A stretch of 64,000 bases of DNA from Candidatus Peregrinibacteria bacterium CG10_big_fil_rev_8_21_14_0_10_55_24 (GTDB lineage: Bacteria > Patescibacteriota > Gracilibacteria > Peribacterales > Peribacteraceae). The notes under the pieces are model-generated. The model was not told where the DNA came from, did no database searches, and worked only from the letters and a program-made list of their open reading frames with translations. The stretch covers positions 1-64,000 of the forward strand of contig PFDV01000010.1 of NCBI GenBank assembly GCA_002772745.1, in the 5' to 3' direction. The position numbers were made by a program, and so were the translations under genes. Shown piece after piece: positions 35,063 through 44,827 of the stretch; position 1 is the first letter of the stretch, and each line of letters opens with the position of its first letter.

Positions 35063-36373
35063 ATGAAGATCGCTGTTATCGGTACCGGTTACGTGGGACT
35101 TGTCTCCGCCGCATGCTTCGCCGAACTGGGTCACGAAGTGATCGGCGTCGACATCGATAAAGCCAAGATTGCCAAGTGCAAACGCGGCGAGAGCCCTATC
35201 TTTGAACCCGGACTCGAAGAATTGCTCCAGAAAGGGATCAGGAGCGGACGCCTGACGTTCACGACCGATCTTTCCGAAGTACTCAGCGAATGCTCAGTGG
35301 TGTTTAGCGCAGTTGCCACCCCTCCGGGCGAGGGTCACAAGGCCGATTTGAAAGCGGTCTTCACCGTGACGGAAGCAGTGGCGCAACATGCGGATCACGA
35401 TCTCGTGTTCGTCAACAAATCCACCGTGCCCGTTGGGACGGGGAAGAAGTGTGAAGAGAAGATTGCGGCAGTTCTCAAGAAACGCGGCGTTGAACTAAAG
35501 ATTCCCGTTGTCAGCAACCCCGAATTCCTGCGTGAGGGCATGGCCGTGAATGACACGCTCATGCCGGACCGCATCGTCGTAGGGGTCAACGAAGACCCAT
35601 GGGCCCGTGAACTGATGGAAGACCTCTATCGCCCCATTACGCGCGTGGGTAAGCCCATCGTCTTCATGAGCCGTGAGAGCGCAGAGATCGTGAAGTACGC
35701 CTCGAACGCGTTCCTCGCAACGAAGATCAGCTTTATCAACATGCTCACGGAGCTTACAGAAAAGACGGGGGCGAATATCCGCGACGTGGCGTTAGGTATG
35801 GGCCTGGATGACCGCATCGGTCCGAGGTTCCTGCACGCGGGTATCGGCTATGGCGGAAGTTGTTTCCCTAAGGATGTCAAAGCGCTCATGGCCACGGCAA
35901 AGGAGTACGACGTGCCGATGGATATCGTCGAAGCCACGGACCGGATCAATGCGGCGCAGCGCAAGCGCTTCTTCACCCAGGTGCTCAACGCTCTGCCGAA
36001 GAAGGCAATCGTTGCAGTTTGGGGTCTTGCATTCAAACCCAAGACCGACGACATGCGCGAGGCCCCAAGCCTCGACTTAATTCCCGCGCTCGTCAAAGCC
36101 GAACACACCGTTCGTGTGTACGACCCCGCAGCGGTAGAAACTGCCAAACCACTCCTGCCGGATGACATCGAGTACTGCGAGAGTCCCTTTGCGGCAGCAG
36201 AGGATGCCGATGCCGTGATACTCCTCACCGAGTGGGATGAATTTAGGGGAGTGGACCTCAAAAAACTCAAGGAAACAATGCGGGGATCGGACTTTTTTGA
36301 TGGCCGCAATGTCTACGATCCGCAGGAGATCCGCTCTGCCGGATTGAGCTATCGGGGCATCGGCCTAAAGTAA
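35063..36373 (+). CDS. ugd: UDP-glucose 6-dehydrogenase
   Basis: MKIAVIGTGYVGLVSAACFAELGHEVIGVDID...FLHAGIGYGGSCFPKDVKAL. Confidence 0.93.
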   Translation: MKIAVIGTGYVGLVSAACFAELGHEVIGVDIDKAKIAKCKRGESPIFEPGLEELLQKGIRSGRLTFTTDLSEVLSECSVVFSAVATPPGEGHKADLKAVFTVTEAVAQHADHDLVFVNKSTVPVGTGKKCEEKIAAVLKKRGVELKIPVVSNPEFLREGMAVNDTLMPDRIVVGVNEDPWARELMEDLYRPITRVGKPIVFMSRESAEIVKYASNAFLATKISFINMLTELTEKTGANIRDVALGMGLDDRIGPRFLHAGIGYGGSCFPKDVKALMATAKEYDVPMDIVEATDRINAAQRKRFFTQVLNALPKKAIVAVWGLAFKPKTDDMREAPSLDLIPALVKAEHTVRVYDPAAVETAKPLLPDDIEYCESPFAAAEDADAVILLTEWDEFRGVDLKKLKETMRGSDFFDGRNVYDPQEIRSAGLSYRGIGLK

Positions 36374-36441
36374 TAGAGAACAGACAGAAACCTATCCACG
36401 AGAATGTCGTCGGTTGAGGTGTGGTACGCAGGTGAATCTTG

Positions 36442-36447
36442 TACGAT
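36442..36447 (+). promoter_or_regulatory. -10-like TACGAT 6 nt upstream of ATG 36454
   Basis: cttgTACGATagcgctATG. Confidence 0.5.
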
Positions 36448-36453
36448 AGCGCT

Positions 36454-37401
36454 ATGCGCATCCTCCTCACCGGTGCCGCCGGGTTCATCGGATACCACAC
36501 ATCGCAGGCTCTGATTGCACGTGGCGATGAAGTCATCGGACTCGACAACTTCAACACGTACTACGACCCGAAGCTCAAGGAGGCGCGTGCCGCAATGCTG
36601 ACTGGGCAGAAAGGTTTTACCTTGGTACGAGGAGACATTCGTGACCGCAAGACCGTGGTGGAGGCGATGAAGGGGGTTGATCGCGTGCTCCACTTACCGG
36701 CGATGGCTGGCGTGCGCTACTCGTTTGAGCACCCGGAGGAGTACGTCGATACGAATATCCTGGGGTTCTTCAATGTATTGGATGAAGCGCGCAAGCAGGA
36801 GATCCCCGGTCTCATCTACGCATCCTCGAGTTCCGTGTACGGCGGGAACACGACGTTCCCCTCGAGCGAGGAGGACCGCGTGGACGATCAACTCTCGCTC
36901 TACGGCATGACGAAGAAGGACAACGAACTCATGGCCCACACGTACCATCACTCGTACGGCATCCCCGTAACGGGTTTGCGGTTCTTCACGGTGTACGGAC
37001 CGTGGGGAAGGCCTGATATGGCACTTTTCCTCTTCACCGATGCCATCCTCCACGGCCGTCCCATCAACGTCTTTGGAGAGGGAAAACAGCAGCGCGATTT
37101 CACGTACATTGATGATATCGTTGCCGGCGTCGTCGCATCCATCGACCGCAATTATGATGAGGAGATATTCAATCTGGGATGTGGACGTAAGGAGGAGCTG
37201 ATGGACTTCATCACGATGATTGAGAAAGCCTGCGGCAAGGAGGCGCAAAAGGAGTTCCTCCCCATGCAACCGGGCGACGTTCGTGTAAGTGATGCGGACA
37301 TTGCAAAGGCTCGCAAAAAACTTGGGTACGAACCCAAAACGCAGATCAAGGAGGGGATACCACGGTTTGTGCAGTGGTATCGGGAATACTACGGAGTGTG
37401 A
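36454..37401 (+). CDS. NAD-dependent epimerase, UDP-glucuronate 4-epimerase-like
   Basis: MRILLTGAAGFIGYHTSQALIARGDEVIGLDNFNTYYDPKLKEAR...YASSSSVYGGN...YGMTKKDNE. Confidence 0.9.
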   Translation: MRILLTGAAGFIGYHTSQALIARGDEVIGLDNFNTYYDPKLKEARAAMLTGQKGFTLVRGDIRDRKTVVEAMKGVDRVLHLPAMAGVRYSFEHPEEYVDTNILGFFNVLDEARKQEIPGLIYASSSSVYGGNTTFPSSEEDRVDDQLSLYGMTKKDNELMAHTYHHSYGIPVTGLRFFTVYGPWGRPDMALFLFTDAILHGRPINVFGEGKQQRDFTYIDDIVAGVVASIDRNYDEEIFNLGCGRKEELMDFITMIEKACGKEAQKEFLPMQPGDVRVSDADIAKARKKLGYEPKTQIKEGIPRFVQWYREYYGV

Positions 37402-37408
37402 TTTCCGA

Positions 37409-38506
37409 TCACTCCTTCCATGTGAAGATACGATTCACCGTGTAATTCCACATCACCCCCGCCATTGCACCCAGGAATACCGCCAGGAATTCTTGCCACT
37501 TCAGCGCAAAGAGTGACGTGCTTACGCCCCAGTTCACGAGCGCGCCAAAGAGACAGGCGATGTTGAATTTGAGAAAACCCACTGCCGCTTGTTTCCCCTG
37601 AAGTCGCTGCCCGGCAAAAGTCCAGATGTTATTGAGGAAAAAGTTAAAGACGATCGCGGTTTCGGTCGCACCGATCACGGCGATGGAGAATCCCCCGACA
37701 GACGGATGCGAACTCTGCAAAACAAATCGCGTGATCGCATAGTACGCACAGAGGTGCACAAAGACTCCGAGCGTCCCCACCAGGGAATACTTCACGAAGG
37801 TGAGGGGAATGTACTTCCCTACGGTGACATCGTAGAGGTATTCCAGAAAATCGACCTGGACGCGCAACGAGAGCTTGCTCTGCCCATGGAGACGCTTACG
37901 AAAGGTGAAGGGATGTTCCGTAACTTGTGTCTCTCTGGGCACGCAGACAAGGAGATCGAGGAGAATCTTGAATCCTTTGGGGTTGAGCTTGGTGACAACC
38001 CGCTCAAAGAGACTGCGCTCAATCGCAAAGAACCCGCTCATGGGATCCTTCACCTTCACCGCACAGAGGAAAAGCGCCAATCTCGTTGCGATGCGGCTTA
38101 AGACCTGTCGACGCTCATCCCACTCCCCTACGCTGCCACCCTCCACGTATCGCGATCCCACAGCAATACCGCTGCCTGAACGCACCGCATGGTAGAGAGC
38201 CGGCAAAAGCTCAAAGTCGTGTTGTCCATCCGCATCCATGACAGCAAAGACATCCCCCTTCGCGGCAAGGAACCCCTCAATGACAGCTGAAGAGAGACCA
38301 CGGCGTCCCAAGCGACGGATAACGTGTAGATCCTCTCTGCCTTGCGCAAGTTCGAGCGCGATATGCCAGGTTCCGTCAGGCGAGTCGTCATCAACGATGA
38401 TGATCTCATGCTCGATACCCGTGAGGATTTCCTCGAGTTTGGGAAGGAGTTCGGGAATGTTCTTCGCCTCGTTGTAGGTGGGGAGGACTAAGGAGAGCAC
38501 GCACAA
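37409..38506 (-). CDS. GT2 glycosyltransferase fused to C-terminal GtrA-like domain
   Basis: LSLVLPTYNEAKNIPELLPKLEEIL...IVDDDSPDGT...MDADGQHD; C-terminal 4-TM GtrA-type FVKYSLVGTLGVFVHLCAYYAITRFV. Confidence 0.88.
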   Translation of the reverse strand: MCVLSLVLPTYNEAKNIPELLPKLEEILTGIEHEIIIVDDDSPDGTWHIALELAQGREDLHVIRRLGRRGLSSAVIEGFLAAKGDVFAVMDADGQHDFELLPALYHAVRSGSGIAVGSRYVEGGSVGEWDERRQVLSRIATRLALFLCAVKVKDPMSGFFAIERSLFERVVTKLNPKGFKILLDLLVCVPRETQVTEHPFTFRKRLHGQSKLSLRVQVDFLEYLYDVTVGKYIPLTFVKYSLVGTLGVFVHLCAYYAITRFVLQSSHPSVGGFSIAVIGATETAIVFNFFLNNIWTFAGQRLQGKQAAVGFLKFNIACLFGALVNWGVSTSLFALKWQEFLAVFLGAMAGVMWNYTVNRIFTWKE

Positions 38507-38574
38507 AGCATAGAGCCGCTTTGAAGAATTCGGAACCGAAAAACAGTCCTGTTCCGCTCAGAGCACGACAGACC

Positions 38575-38580
38575 TACAAT
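38575..38580 (+). promoter_or_regulatory. -10 hexamer TACAAT 6 nt upstream of ATG 38587
   Basis: gaccTACAATacgaacATG. Confidence 0.55.
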
Positions 38581-38586
38581 ACGAAC

Positions 38587-38868
38587 ATGCGAGAGCGTGT
38601 CTTCATTCTGTTCTGCGGCATCACAACGATCCTGCTCTGCATTCCGCTCGCGAAAGATTTGCCGTTGAGCATGGCATTGGCGGACCCCGTTGTACGAGCC
38701 CGGGCACCGCAGGCGGTGGAGAGCTTACGCCGACGCGGCCTGTGGCTGGTGAATACCGAGCTTACGGGAATCGAACGGAATGGAGAGAGCGTCTGCTTCC
38801 ATTGGGTGGAGCGTTACCGCAATAGAACGCAGCAGAGAGACGCCAAACCCATTACCACATGCTTCTGA
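38587..38868 (+). CDS. Small secreted/membrane-anchored hypothetical protein
   Basis: 93-aa ORF with hydrophobic N-terminus; overlaps the start of the next gene. Confidence 0.5.
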   Translation: MRERVFILFCGITTILLCIPLAKDLPLSMALADPVVRARAPQAVESLRRRGLWLVNTELTGIERNGESVCFHWVERYRNRTQQRDAKPITTCF

Positions 38869-40115
38869 TGCGCTGTACTTGTCGTTCTGTGGCCCCTTGG
38901 CTCGCCATCCTCCTGGGAGTGCTCCTGCGTATGACACAGATGACGCTGCCAGATCTTTCCACAGACGAAGCGCAATTTGCTCTGAGTGCTTCGGCAGCGC
39001 AACCGCCACTGGGAATGATGTACCTGCGCATGGCACAGATGCTCTTTGGAGCAGATATTCTCGTGGTACGCGGTGCAGTGGTCGTCTTGGGAATCCTCAC
39101 GCTTCCCGTGATCTATTTCATTGCCCGGGAAATACTGGACCGAGAGAACGCGCTCCTTGCAACGGCACTGGCAAGTGTCTTTCCGGGGCATGTTCTCTTC
39201 TCCAAATTGGCATACCTGAGTGTGCCACTTTTCCTCATGTGGGCGCTCACGCTCCTCATGTTCCTGCGCGTGCGCCGCAATGCTAACCCCTGGTGGCTCA
39301 TTGCACTCTACATCGTCAGTTTGACGGCAACCTTCACAAAAACGCAGGGAATCCTCCTTCCCGCTCTCCTCTTGGGGGGACGTATCTTTGAGCTTCGCGG
39401 ACGGTGTATCAGGGATGCACTGTGTTGGGTGTTGGGCTTCAGCATGATCCCCATACTGCTGTACATCGCAACGCACCCCGGCATACCGGCAACACTTCTG
39501 CTCTACGGCGGTAGCATGTACGGGCTTTCGGGAATCTTCGCAAGATGCCTGGAACTTGTGAACGTGTGGTGGTCGCTCCTGTTCCTCTTCTTTGTCGCTG
39601 CAGCGGTCTCGGTCGTGGAGCTCCCCCGCTTGCCGTGGCCTGTGTGGATCCTCCTGCTCCTCGGCACGGGGATAGGCCTGCTCTTGGGGCCAAGCCATGC
39701 GTACTACACCACGCATCTCGTACTGTGGTCCGTTCCCATCGCGGCACTCCTGGGAACGTTGCCACCGGCGGCACGCACGACTGTTCTTCTGACCCTCACG
39801 CTCTCCACTCTGCTCGTCCTCAGCCCGGTCCAAAACCCCTGGACATACGATCTCTACAGAAACAACAATTACTGGAACACGCATGCGGCAGAGATGAACG
39901 CCGCACTTGCAGGTGAAGAGAGCATCATTGTTCTGGGATCCGCAGGCCACCACGTACGTTGGTACTTGGAACCGCGTGTACTCATTGGGAATACGTTCGA
40001 CACAAACCACATACAGGGGACATATCTGCTCCTCGATCAAGAACGCCGGGGGGAATTCCCTCACGCACGCATCCTCTACAGGGATGAGGAGGTCACAATC
40101 CTCAAGACGCAATAA
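38859..40115 (+). CDS. GT39/PMT-like membrane glycosyltransferase
   Basis: Multi-TM; LPDLSTDEAQFALSASAAQPPLGMMYLRMAQMLFG followed by many hydrophobic helices. Confidence 0.75.
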   Translation: MLLMRCTCRSVAPWLAILLGVLLRMTQMTLPDLSTDEAQFALSASAAQPPLGMMYLRMAQMLFGADILVVRGAVVVLGILTLPVIYFIAREILDRENALLATALASVFPGHVLFSKLAYLSVPLFLMWALTLLMFLRVRRNANPWWLIALYIVSLTATFTKTQGILLPALLLGGRIFELRGRCIRDALCWVLGFSMIPILLYIATHPGIPATLLLYGGSMYGLSGIFARCLELVNVWWSLLFLFFVAAAVSVVELPRLPWPVWILLLLGTGIGLLLGPSHAYYTTHLVLWSVPIAALLGTLPPAARTTVLLTLTLSTLLVLSPVQNPWTYDLYRNNNYWNTHAAEMNAALAGEESIIVLGSAGHHVRWYLEPRVLIGNTFDTNHIQGTYLLLDQERRGEFPHARILYRDEEVTILKTQ

Positions 40116-40188
40116 TGCAAGCTGCACCGATTCCTGGGTGCAGCGTAAGATGCCGCCGATTCAACGTGCACCGGGCTGCGGTCCTCGC

Positions 40189-40194
40189 TACGAT
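40189..40194 (+). promoter_or_regulatory. -10-like TACGAT 8 nt upstream of ATG 40203
   Basis: tcgcTACGATagccgccgATG. Confidence 0.5.
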
Positions 40195-40202
40195 AGCCGC
40201 CG

Positions 40203-41117
40203 ATGAAGATCGTTGTCACAGGTTCCAGCGGCACCATTGGCACGCGCCTCTGCGAGAAACTCTTGGAAAAAGGAGAAGATGTCGTAGGTGTCGATTGGCA
40301 ACCCAATGTGTGGCATCCCGCCATCGAGAAACGAACGATCCGCATGGATTTGCGTGATGATTCGCTGCTGAAAAATCTTCCGGCAGAAGCAGACGTGGTC
40401 ATCCACCTTGCAGCAAACGCGCGGGTGTACGAACTGGTTGAGCACCCGAACCGAGCACGGGACAACTTCATCACCCTCTTCAATACGCTGGAGTACGCCC
40501 GCAGGAACAAGATCCAGAAGTTCATCTTCGCTTCTTCGCGCGAAGGGTACGGCAATGTCCCTGAGGAGGTATTGCGCGAGGATATGGTGCGCGTGGAAAA
40601 CTGCGAGAGCCCCTATACTGCGAGCAAGGTGGGAGGAGAAGCGTTGGTGCATGCGTACGCATCCTGCTACAGAATCGCCCCTGTCATCTTGCGCTTCAGC
40701 AACGTGTACGGGATGTACGACAATTCCGTGCGTGTGGTGCCGCAATTCATCCGCAGCGCCCGCGCAGGAGAACCGCTCGCCGTGTACGGCGAAGAGAAGT
40801 GTCTGGATTTCACGTACATCGACGACGCCGTCGCCGGCATTCTCCTGGTATTGGAGAAATACAAAGTGGCAGCCGCAGCCGAAACCTTCAACATCGCTTA
40901 CGGCGAAGGGGCAAAACTGGTTGATCTCGCATCTTTGATCATTCAACTTACAAAAAGCTCATCACGGATAAGCATCAAGAAGTCGCGCACGGGCGAGATC
41001 ATCCGCTACGTCGCGGATATTTCCAAGGCGAAGACACTCCTGGGATTCGCTCCAAAAACGCCTTTTACAGAAGGCGTTGCGAAGGCAGTGGCATGGTACG
41101 GACAACACCAGAAGTAA
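40203..41117 (+). CDS. NAD-dependent epimerase/dehydratase
   Basis: MKIVVTGSSGTIGTRLCEKLLEKGEDVVGVDW...FASSREGYGNVPEE...YTASKVGGEALVHAYAS. Confidence 0.9.
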   Translation: MKIVVTGSSGTIGTRLCEKLLEKGEDVVGVDWQPNVWHPAIEKRTIRMDLRDDSLLKNLPAEADVVIHLAANARVYELVEHPNRARDNFITLFNTLEYARRNKIQKFIFASSREGYGNVPEEVLREDMVRVENCESPYTASKVGGEALVHAYASCYRIAPVILRFSNVYGMYDNSVRVVPQFIRSARAGEPLAVYGEEKCLDFTYIDDAVAGILLVLEKYKVAAAAETFNIAYGEGAKLVDLASLIIQLTKSSSRISIKKSRTGEIIRYVADISKAKTLLGFAPKTPFTEGVAKAVAWYGQHQK

Positions 41118-41119
41118 CC

Positions 41120-41968
41120 ATGAAGACCCTGCGAAACCTTGTACGGCGATTTCTGCTCATCGCCGAGTGTTTTCCGTACCACGGAATCAGGGGAAAGCTC
41201 CTTTTGAGTGCACAGATGTTTTTGCGACTCTTTCCGCGCTGGGCATTCCCTTCCATGTCCATCATCCCATTGGTGTGCCACACAAAAAACGTGGCAGCGA
41301 ACGAGTTCATTGGACGCTACCAACGCGAAACGCAGGGATTCGAGGAGTTGTGGCAATCGCGCCATCGCACAACCGAGCAGGACATCGCGCACTTCTACCA
41401 GGAACATGACAAGGATATATGGCGCCAGGCGTACCTGAGCCGCTATGACTACCTCTATAAGAAGAAACTTCTCTGGGTCCTCCATGTTGCATATCAATCT
41501 TGTAGGAAGGACGATCCCATTCTCGATTATGGCTGTGGCGCGGGCGCAGCAAGCCACCTCCTGATCGCAAAAGGCTTTGGAAATGTCGAAGCGGCAGACA
41601 TTCCATCGCAAACGCTGGAATTCGTAAGCAAGGAACTCGTCTCCAGCCTCCACGCGCTCCACACGATTGATGCAACACTACATCTTCAGGAGAACCTGTA
41701 CGCACTCATTCTTGCACTGGATTGTCTGGAACACACAGTGGAGCCCCTCGCCATCACCAAACGTTTACTCAGTGCTCTGCGCCCCGGAGGGATACTCATG
41801 ACCACGTTCCCTAAAGAGGAAGATTTCTCAAGCACGCATACACGAAAGGCTCAAGAGGAACGACCGGCAGTTTTCGCATTCCTTGCACAACATTGCGACA
41901 CCATCGTCCCCGAATTCCTCTACCGAAAAAATGCTGATTTTAGCGGAAAACGAAGTACTTCCGCATGA
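41120..41968 (+). CDS. Class I SAM-dependent methyltransferase
   Basis: PILDYGCGAGAASHLLIAKGFGNVEAADI...LILALDCLEHTVEPLAITKRLLSALRPGGILMTTFP. Confidence 0.85.
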   Translation: MKTLRNLVRRFLLIAECFPYHGIRGKLLLSAQMFLRLFPRWAFPSMSIIPLVCHTKNVAANEFIGRYQRETQGFEELWQSRHRTTEQDIAHFYQEHDKDIWRQAYLSRYDYLYKKKLLWVLHVAYQSCRKDDPILDYGCGAGAASHLLIAKGFGNVEAADIPSQTLEFVSKELVSSLHALHTIDATLHLQENLYALILALDCLEHTVEPLAITKRLLSALRPGGILMTTFPKEEDFSSTHTRKAQEERPAVFAFLAQHCDTIVPEFLYRKNADFSGKRSTSA

Positions 41969-42341
41969 AGAAATTCCACAGGAGCACAATCCACAGTGCG
42001 ACGATTTTTGCGAGGACCGCACCGAAACGGAACCACTCGATTTGCACGTAGAGGAGAAGTTCTGTCCAGAGGAGTCCACCAAGCGCAATGAGAAGAACAA
42101 GGAGGATCTCTGTGGTCCGATTGTGTTTGCTCTCAAAAACCCAGAACAGGCAGATGGCATGATTCCACGCAAGGGCGAGGAGATACGCAATGAGTGCGGA
42201 GAGAGCGTAATGCACCTCCAGCACCTGCAAGCAGAACGCATAGATCGCCAAGTCCACAACGGCCGCAGACCCCCCCACGAAGAAGTAGCGGAAGAACTGA
42301 ATGTGCGTGTGCCGAGTACGGCCGAAGACAAAGTGCTTCAT
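41940..42341 (-). CDS. GtrA-like flippase protein
   Basis: FFRYFFVGGSAAVVDLAIYAFCLQVLEVHYALSALIAYLLALAWNHAICLFWVF...WNFFMRKYFVF. Confidence 0.85.
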   Translation of the reverse strand: MKHFVFGRTRHTHIQFFRYFFVGGSAAVVDLAIYAFCLQVLEVHYALSALIAYLLALAWNHAICLFWVFESKHNRTTEILLVLLIALGGLLWTELLLYVQIEWFRFGAVLAKIVALWIVLLWNFFMRKYFVFR

Positions 42342-42420
42342 AGAGCACCGAAATGTGCCCTCCAACTATACAGGAAACTGAGTTCCGTAGAAGGAAGAAG
42401 GTGTATAGACTTGGACAGCA

Positions 42421-43680
42421 ATGGAAGTTGTTGTCGCCATCGTTGGCTTAGGATACGTCGGCTTGCCACTCGCCCATGCATTTGCGCGCAAGGGGCTGCG
42501 AACAATCGGTTATGACATCAGTACTGCCCGCATCGAAGGATTGAAGAAAGGAGAGGATTGGACTCATGAACTCACGCAACGGCAACTGCAGGAGGTCGCC
42601 ATAGAATTCAGCACCGACCCTTCTGTCCTCAAAGAGGCAGATGTCATCATCGTCGCGCTCCCCACGCCCATCGATAAGGCAAATAAGCCGGACATTGCCA
42701 TCCTCAAAGCCGGAACACAAACCGTGGGTGAGCACATGAAGAAAGGGGCAATCGTTGTCTTTGAGTCCACCGTCTACCCGGGAACCACACGCGACATTTG
42801 CGGCTCAATTCTAGAGAAAGCTTCTGGCCTCACCTGTGGGAGGGACTTCACGCTCGGATACTCTCCGGAACGCGTGAATCCCGGGGATCGCGAACACACG
42901 ATCGAAAAAATTGTGAAAGTCGTTGCAGGACAGGATGAGCAAACAACCGATCTCCTTATGAAACTTTACGGATCGGTGATCGAGGCGGGTGTACACCGTG
43001 CCCAGAGTATCGAAGTTGCCGAGATGGCTAAGGCTATCGAAAACGCGCAGCGTGACCTGAATATTGCCTTCATGAATGAGGTGGCAATGATGTGTAATCG
43101 TCTGGAGATAGCGACAAAAGACGTGCTCGATGCTGCAAAGACGAAGTGGAATTTTCTCCCGTTCCTCCCGGGATTAGTGGGTGGCCATTGCATCGGGGTG
43201 GATCCCTACTACCTGGTGGAAAAGGCGCGACAACTGAATATGGAAACACAGGTCATCGCTGCAGGAAGAGCAGTCAACGATTCCATGGGGTCGTACGTTG
43301 CACAGCGTGTCGCGGATGCACTGGGTAACCCGAGTGGTAAATGCGTTCTCGTACTGGGCATAACCTTCAAGGAAAACGTTCCCGATACCAGGAACAGCAA
43401 GACAGGTGATGTCATCACCGTGCTCAAAGCCAAGGGGTGCTCTGTGGAGGTCGATGATCCACAGGTCTCCCCGGAGGCGTTCCCAAAGGAGTGGCAACGC
43501 GGATCACTCACAAAAAGCGGTGTATATGACGCTATTCTCCTCCTCGTCCCACACAGGGAATACCTGGACGCAGGCGAGAGTGCGCTCTGTAGAGCATCCA
43601 AAGATGGAGCAATAATTTTTGATTTGAAGACGATCTTGAACCCCAAGAAACTTCCCAAGAGGACATATCTGGCCCTTTAG
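42421..43680 (+). CDS. Nucleotide-sugar dehydrogenase (UDP-N-acetyl-hexosamine dehydrogenase type)
   Basis: VAIVGLGYVGLPLAHAFARKGLRTIGYDI...YSPERVNPGDREHTIEKIVKVVAG...GLVGGHCIGVDPYYLVEKA. Confidence 0.93.
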   Translation: MEVVVAIVGLGYVGLPLAHAFARKGLRTIGYDISTARIEGLKKGEDWTHELTQRQLQEVAIEFSTDPSVLKEADVIIVALPTPIDKANKPDIAILKAGTQTVGEHMKKGAIVVFESTVYPGTTRDICGSILEKASGLTCGRDFTLGYSPERVNPGDREHTIEKIVKVVAGQDEQTTDLLMKLYGSVIEAGVHRAQSIEVAEMAKAIENAQRDLNIAFMNEVAMMCNRLEIATKDVLDAAKTKWNFLPFLPGLVGGHCIGVDPYYLVEKARQLNMETQVIAAGRAVNDSMGSYVAQRVADALGNPSGKCVLVLGITFKENVPDTRNSKTGDVITVLKAKGCSVEVDDPQVSPEAFPKEWQRGSLTKSGVYDAILLLVPHREYLDAGESALCRASKDGAIIFDLKTILNPKKLPKRTYLAL

Positions 43681-43682
43681 AG

Positions 43683-43705
43683 GGTGTTAGAGCTACGCTA
43701 ACACC
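43683..43705 (+). promoter_or_regulatory. 8-bp palindrome GGTGTTAG-N7-CTAACACC overlapping TACGCT -10 and abutting the ATG
   Basis: Arms 43683-43690 and 43698-43705; ATG at 43706. Confidence 0.55.
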
Positions 43706-44827
43706 ATGCGCATCCTCTTCGTCTGCGAACACATACGCGGCACGGACGGCTGGAGCACGTACACGCGGCTACTTATGGAGAGCCTCATGAACCATGATCA
43801 CGAGGTGCACCTCTGTTGTCATACGGAAGAGAGCGGAGCTCCGGGGGTGCTGCCTGCACCGATCAAGATGATGACAAACCCCTTCGTGCGCCTTCGTTGT
43901 TCCAACACACTGGAACGTGTCGTGAAGGCGACACAACCGGATGTTATACATATAACCGTAGAGCCCTATGCCCTTGCCATCCCTCATGTACCGCGCACCA
44001 TTGCAGAACGCACGGTGCTCACGGTCCACGGAAGTTACGGTGTGCGTCCTCTCTTAGAACTTTCCAGTCGTTGGGCGGCACGCCGCATGTACCGTTCTAT
44101 TGCACGCTACATCGCCGTCAGCAACTACACCAAAGACCATGTGCTTTCTCTGCTCACCACGTACGATGCTCAGGCAGCACAACAATGGAATCAGCGTGCG
44201 CATGTCATTCATAACGGCATCGCCCTACCGCCATGGACACCGAGAAAAGCGAATGATGCGGTGAAAGATATCCTCCTCATCGGCCAAGTGAAGCCTCGCA
44301 AGGGTGTTCTTGAAGCCATTGATGCTTGTGCGCAATACCAACGTACCCATGGGGACCCCCTTCGCCTGACGATTGTGGGCTCTTATCAGGAAAAGAGCAG
44401 CTATGTCACCGCTGTGCGCAATCGCATACGGGAAACCAACCTCACCGGGAACGTGGAGCTCATTGGTTACGTCAATGAGGAACATCTGGAAGCACTCTAC
44501 GAACGGACCGACCTCTACCTGATGCCGGCGATCACCACGCCAGATACGTTCGAAGGCTTTGGGTTGGTGTATCTCGAAGCGAATGCCCGGGGTATCCCAT
44601 GCATCGGACCGAATGACAGCGGCGCGAAAGAGGCCATCGCCGAGGGAGTGAGTGGATACCGCATCGATCCCTCTGATCCCAAGGCCATTGCAGAGCGCAT
44701 GCACTGGATTTTGGACGACAAGCGCATCAAGCCTGAGGATTGCCGTGCCTGGGCAGAAGAACATAACGCTGAAAAGTGCCGAATTGCCGTCGAACAGGTC
44801 TACGCGCTGCTACACTCGGCATCATGA
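43706..44827 (+). CDS. GT4 family glycosyltransferase
   Basis: MRILFVCEHIRGTDGWSTYTRLLMESLMNHDHEVHLCC...LLIGQVKPRKGVLEAIDAC...TFEGFGLVYLEANARGIPCIGPNDSGAKEAI. Confidence 0.92.
   Translation: MRILFVCEHIRGTDGWSTYTRLLMESLMNHDHEVHLCCHTEESGAPGVLPAPIKMMTNPFVRLRCSNTLERVVKATQPDVIHITVEPYALAIPHVPRTIAERTVLTVHGSYGVRPLLELSSRWAARRMYRSIARYIAVSNYTKDHVLSLLTTYDAQAAQQWNQRAHVIHNGIALPPWTPRKANDAVKDILLIGQVKPRKGVLEAIDACAQYQRTHGDPLRLTIVGSYQEKSSYVTAVRNRIRETNLTGNVELIGYVNEEHLEALYERTDLYLMPAITTPDTFEGFGLVYLEANARGIPCIGPNDSGAKEAIAEGVSGYRIDPSDPKAIAERMHWILDDKRIKPEDCRAWAEEHNAEKCRIAVEQVYALLHSAS

Noticed and set aside
33972-35066. 364-aa plus-strand ORF
   Set aside because: Antisense to the PfkB kinase gene; no domain signature.
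13249-36439. Shared 13-mer CGCAGGTGAATCT just upstream of the -10 boxes of genes 13278 and 36454
   Set aside because: Tens of 13-mer repeat pairs are expected by chance in 64 kb; promoter context is suggestive but two copies are not enough.
38814-40127. 437-aa minus-strand ORF
   Set aside because: Antisense to the membrane GT at 38859-40115; Cys/His/Gln-rich, no recognisable domain.
40121-40144. Hairpin GCTGCACC-N8-GGTGCAGC between two glycan genes
   Set aside because: Probably an ordinary weak terminator; no U-tract and no second unusual property.
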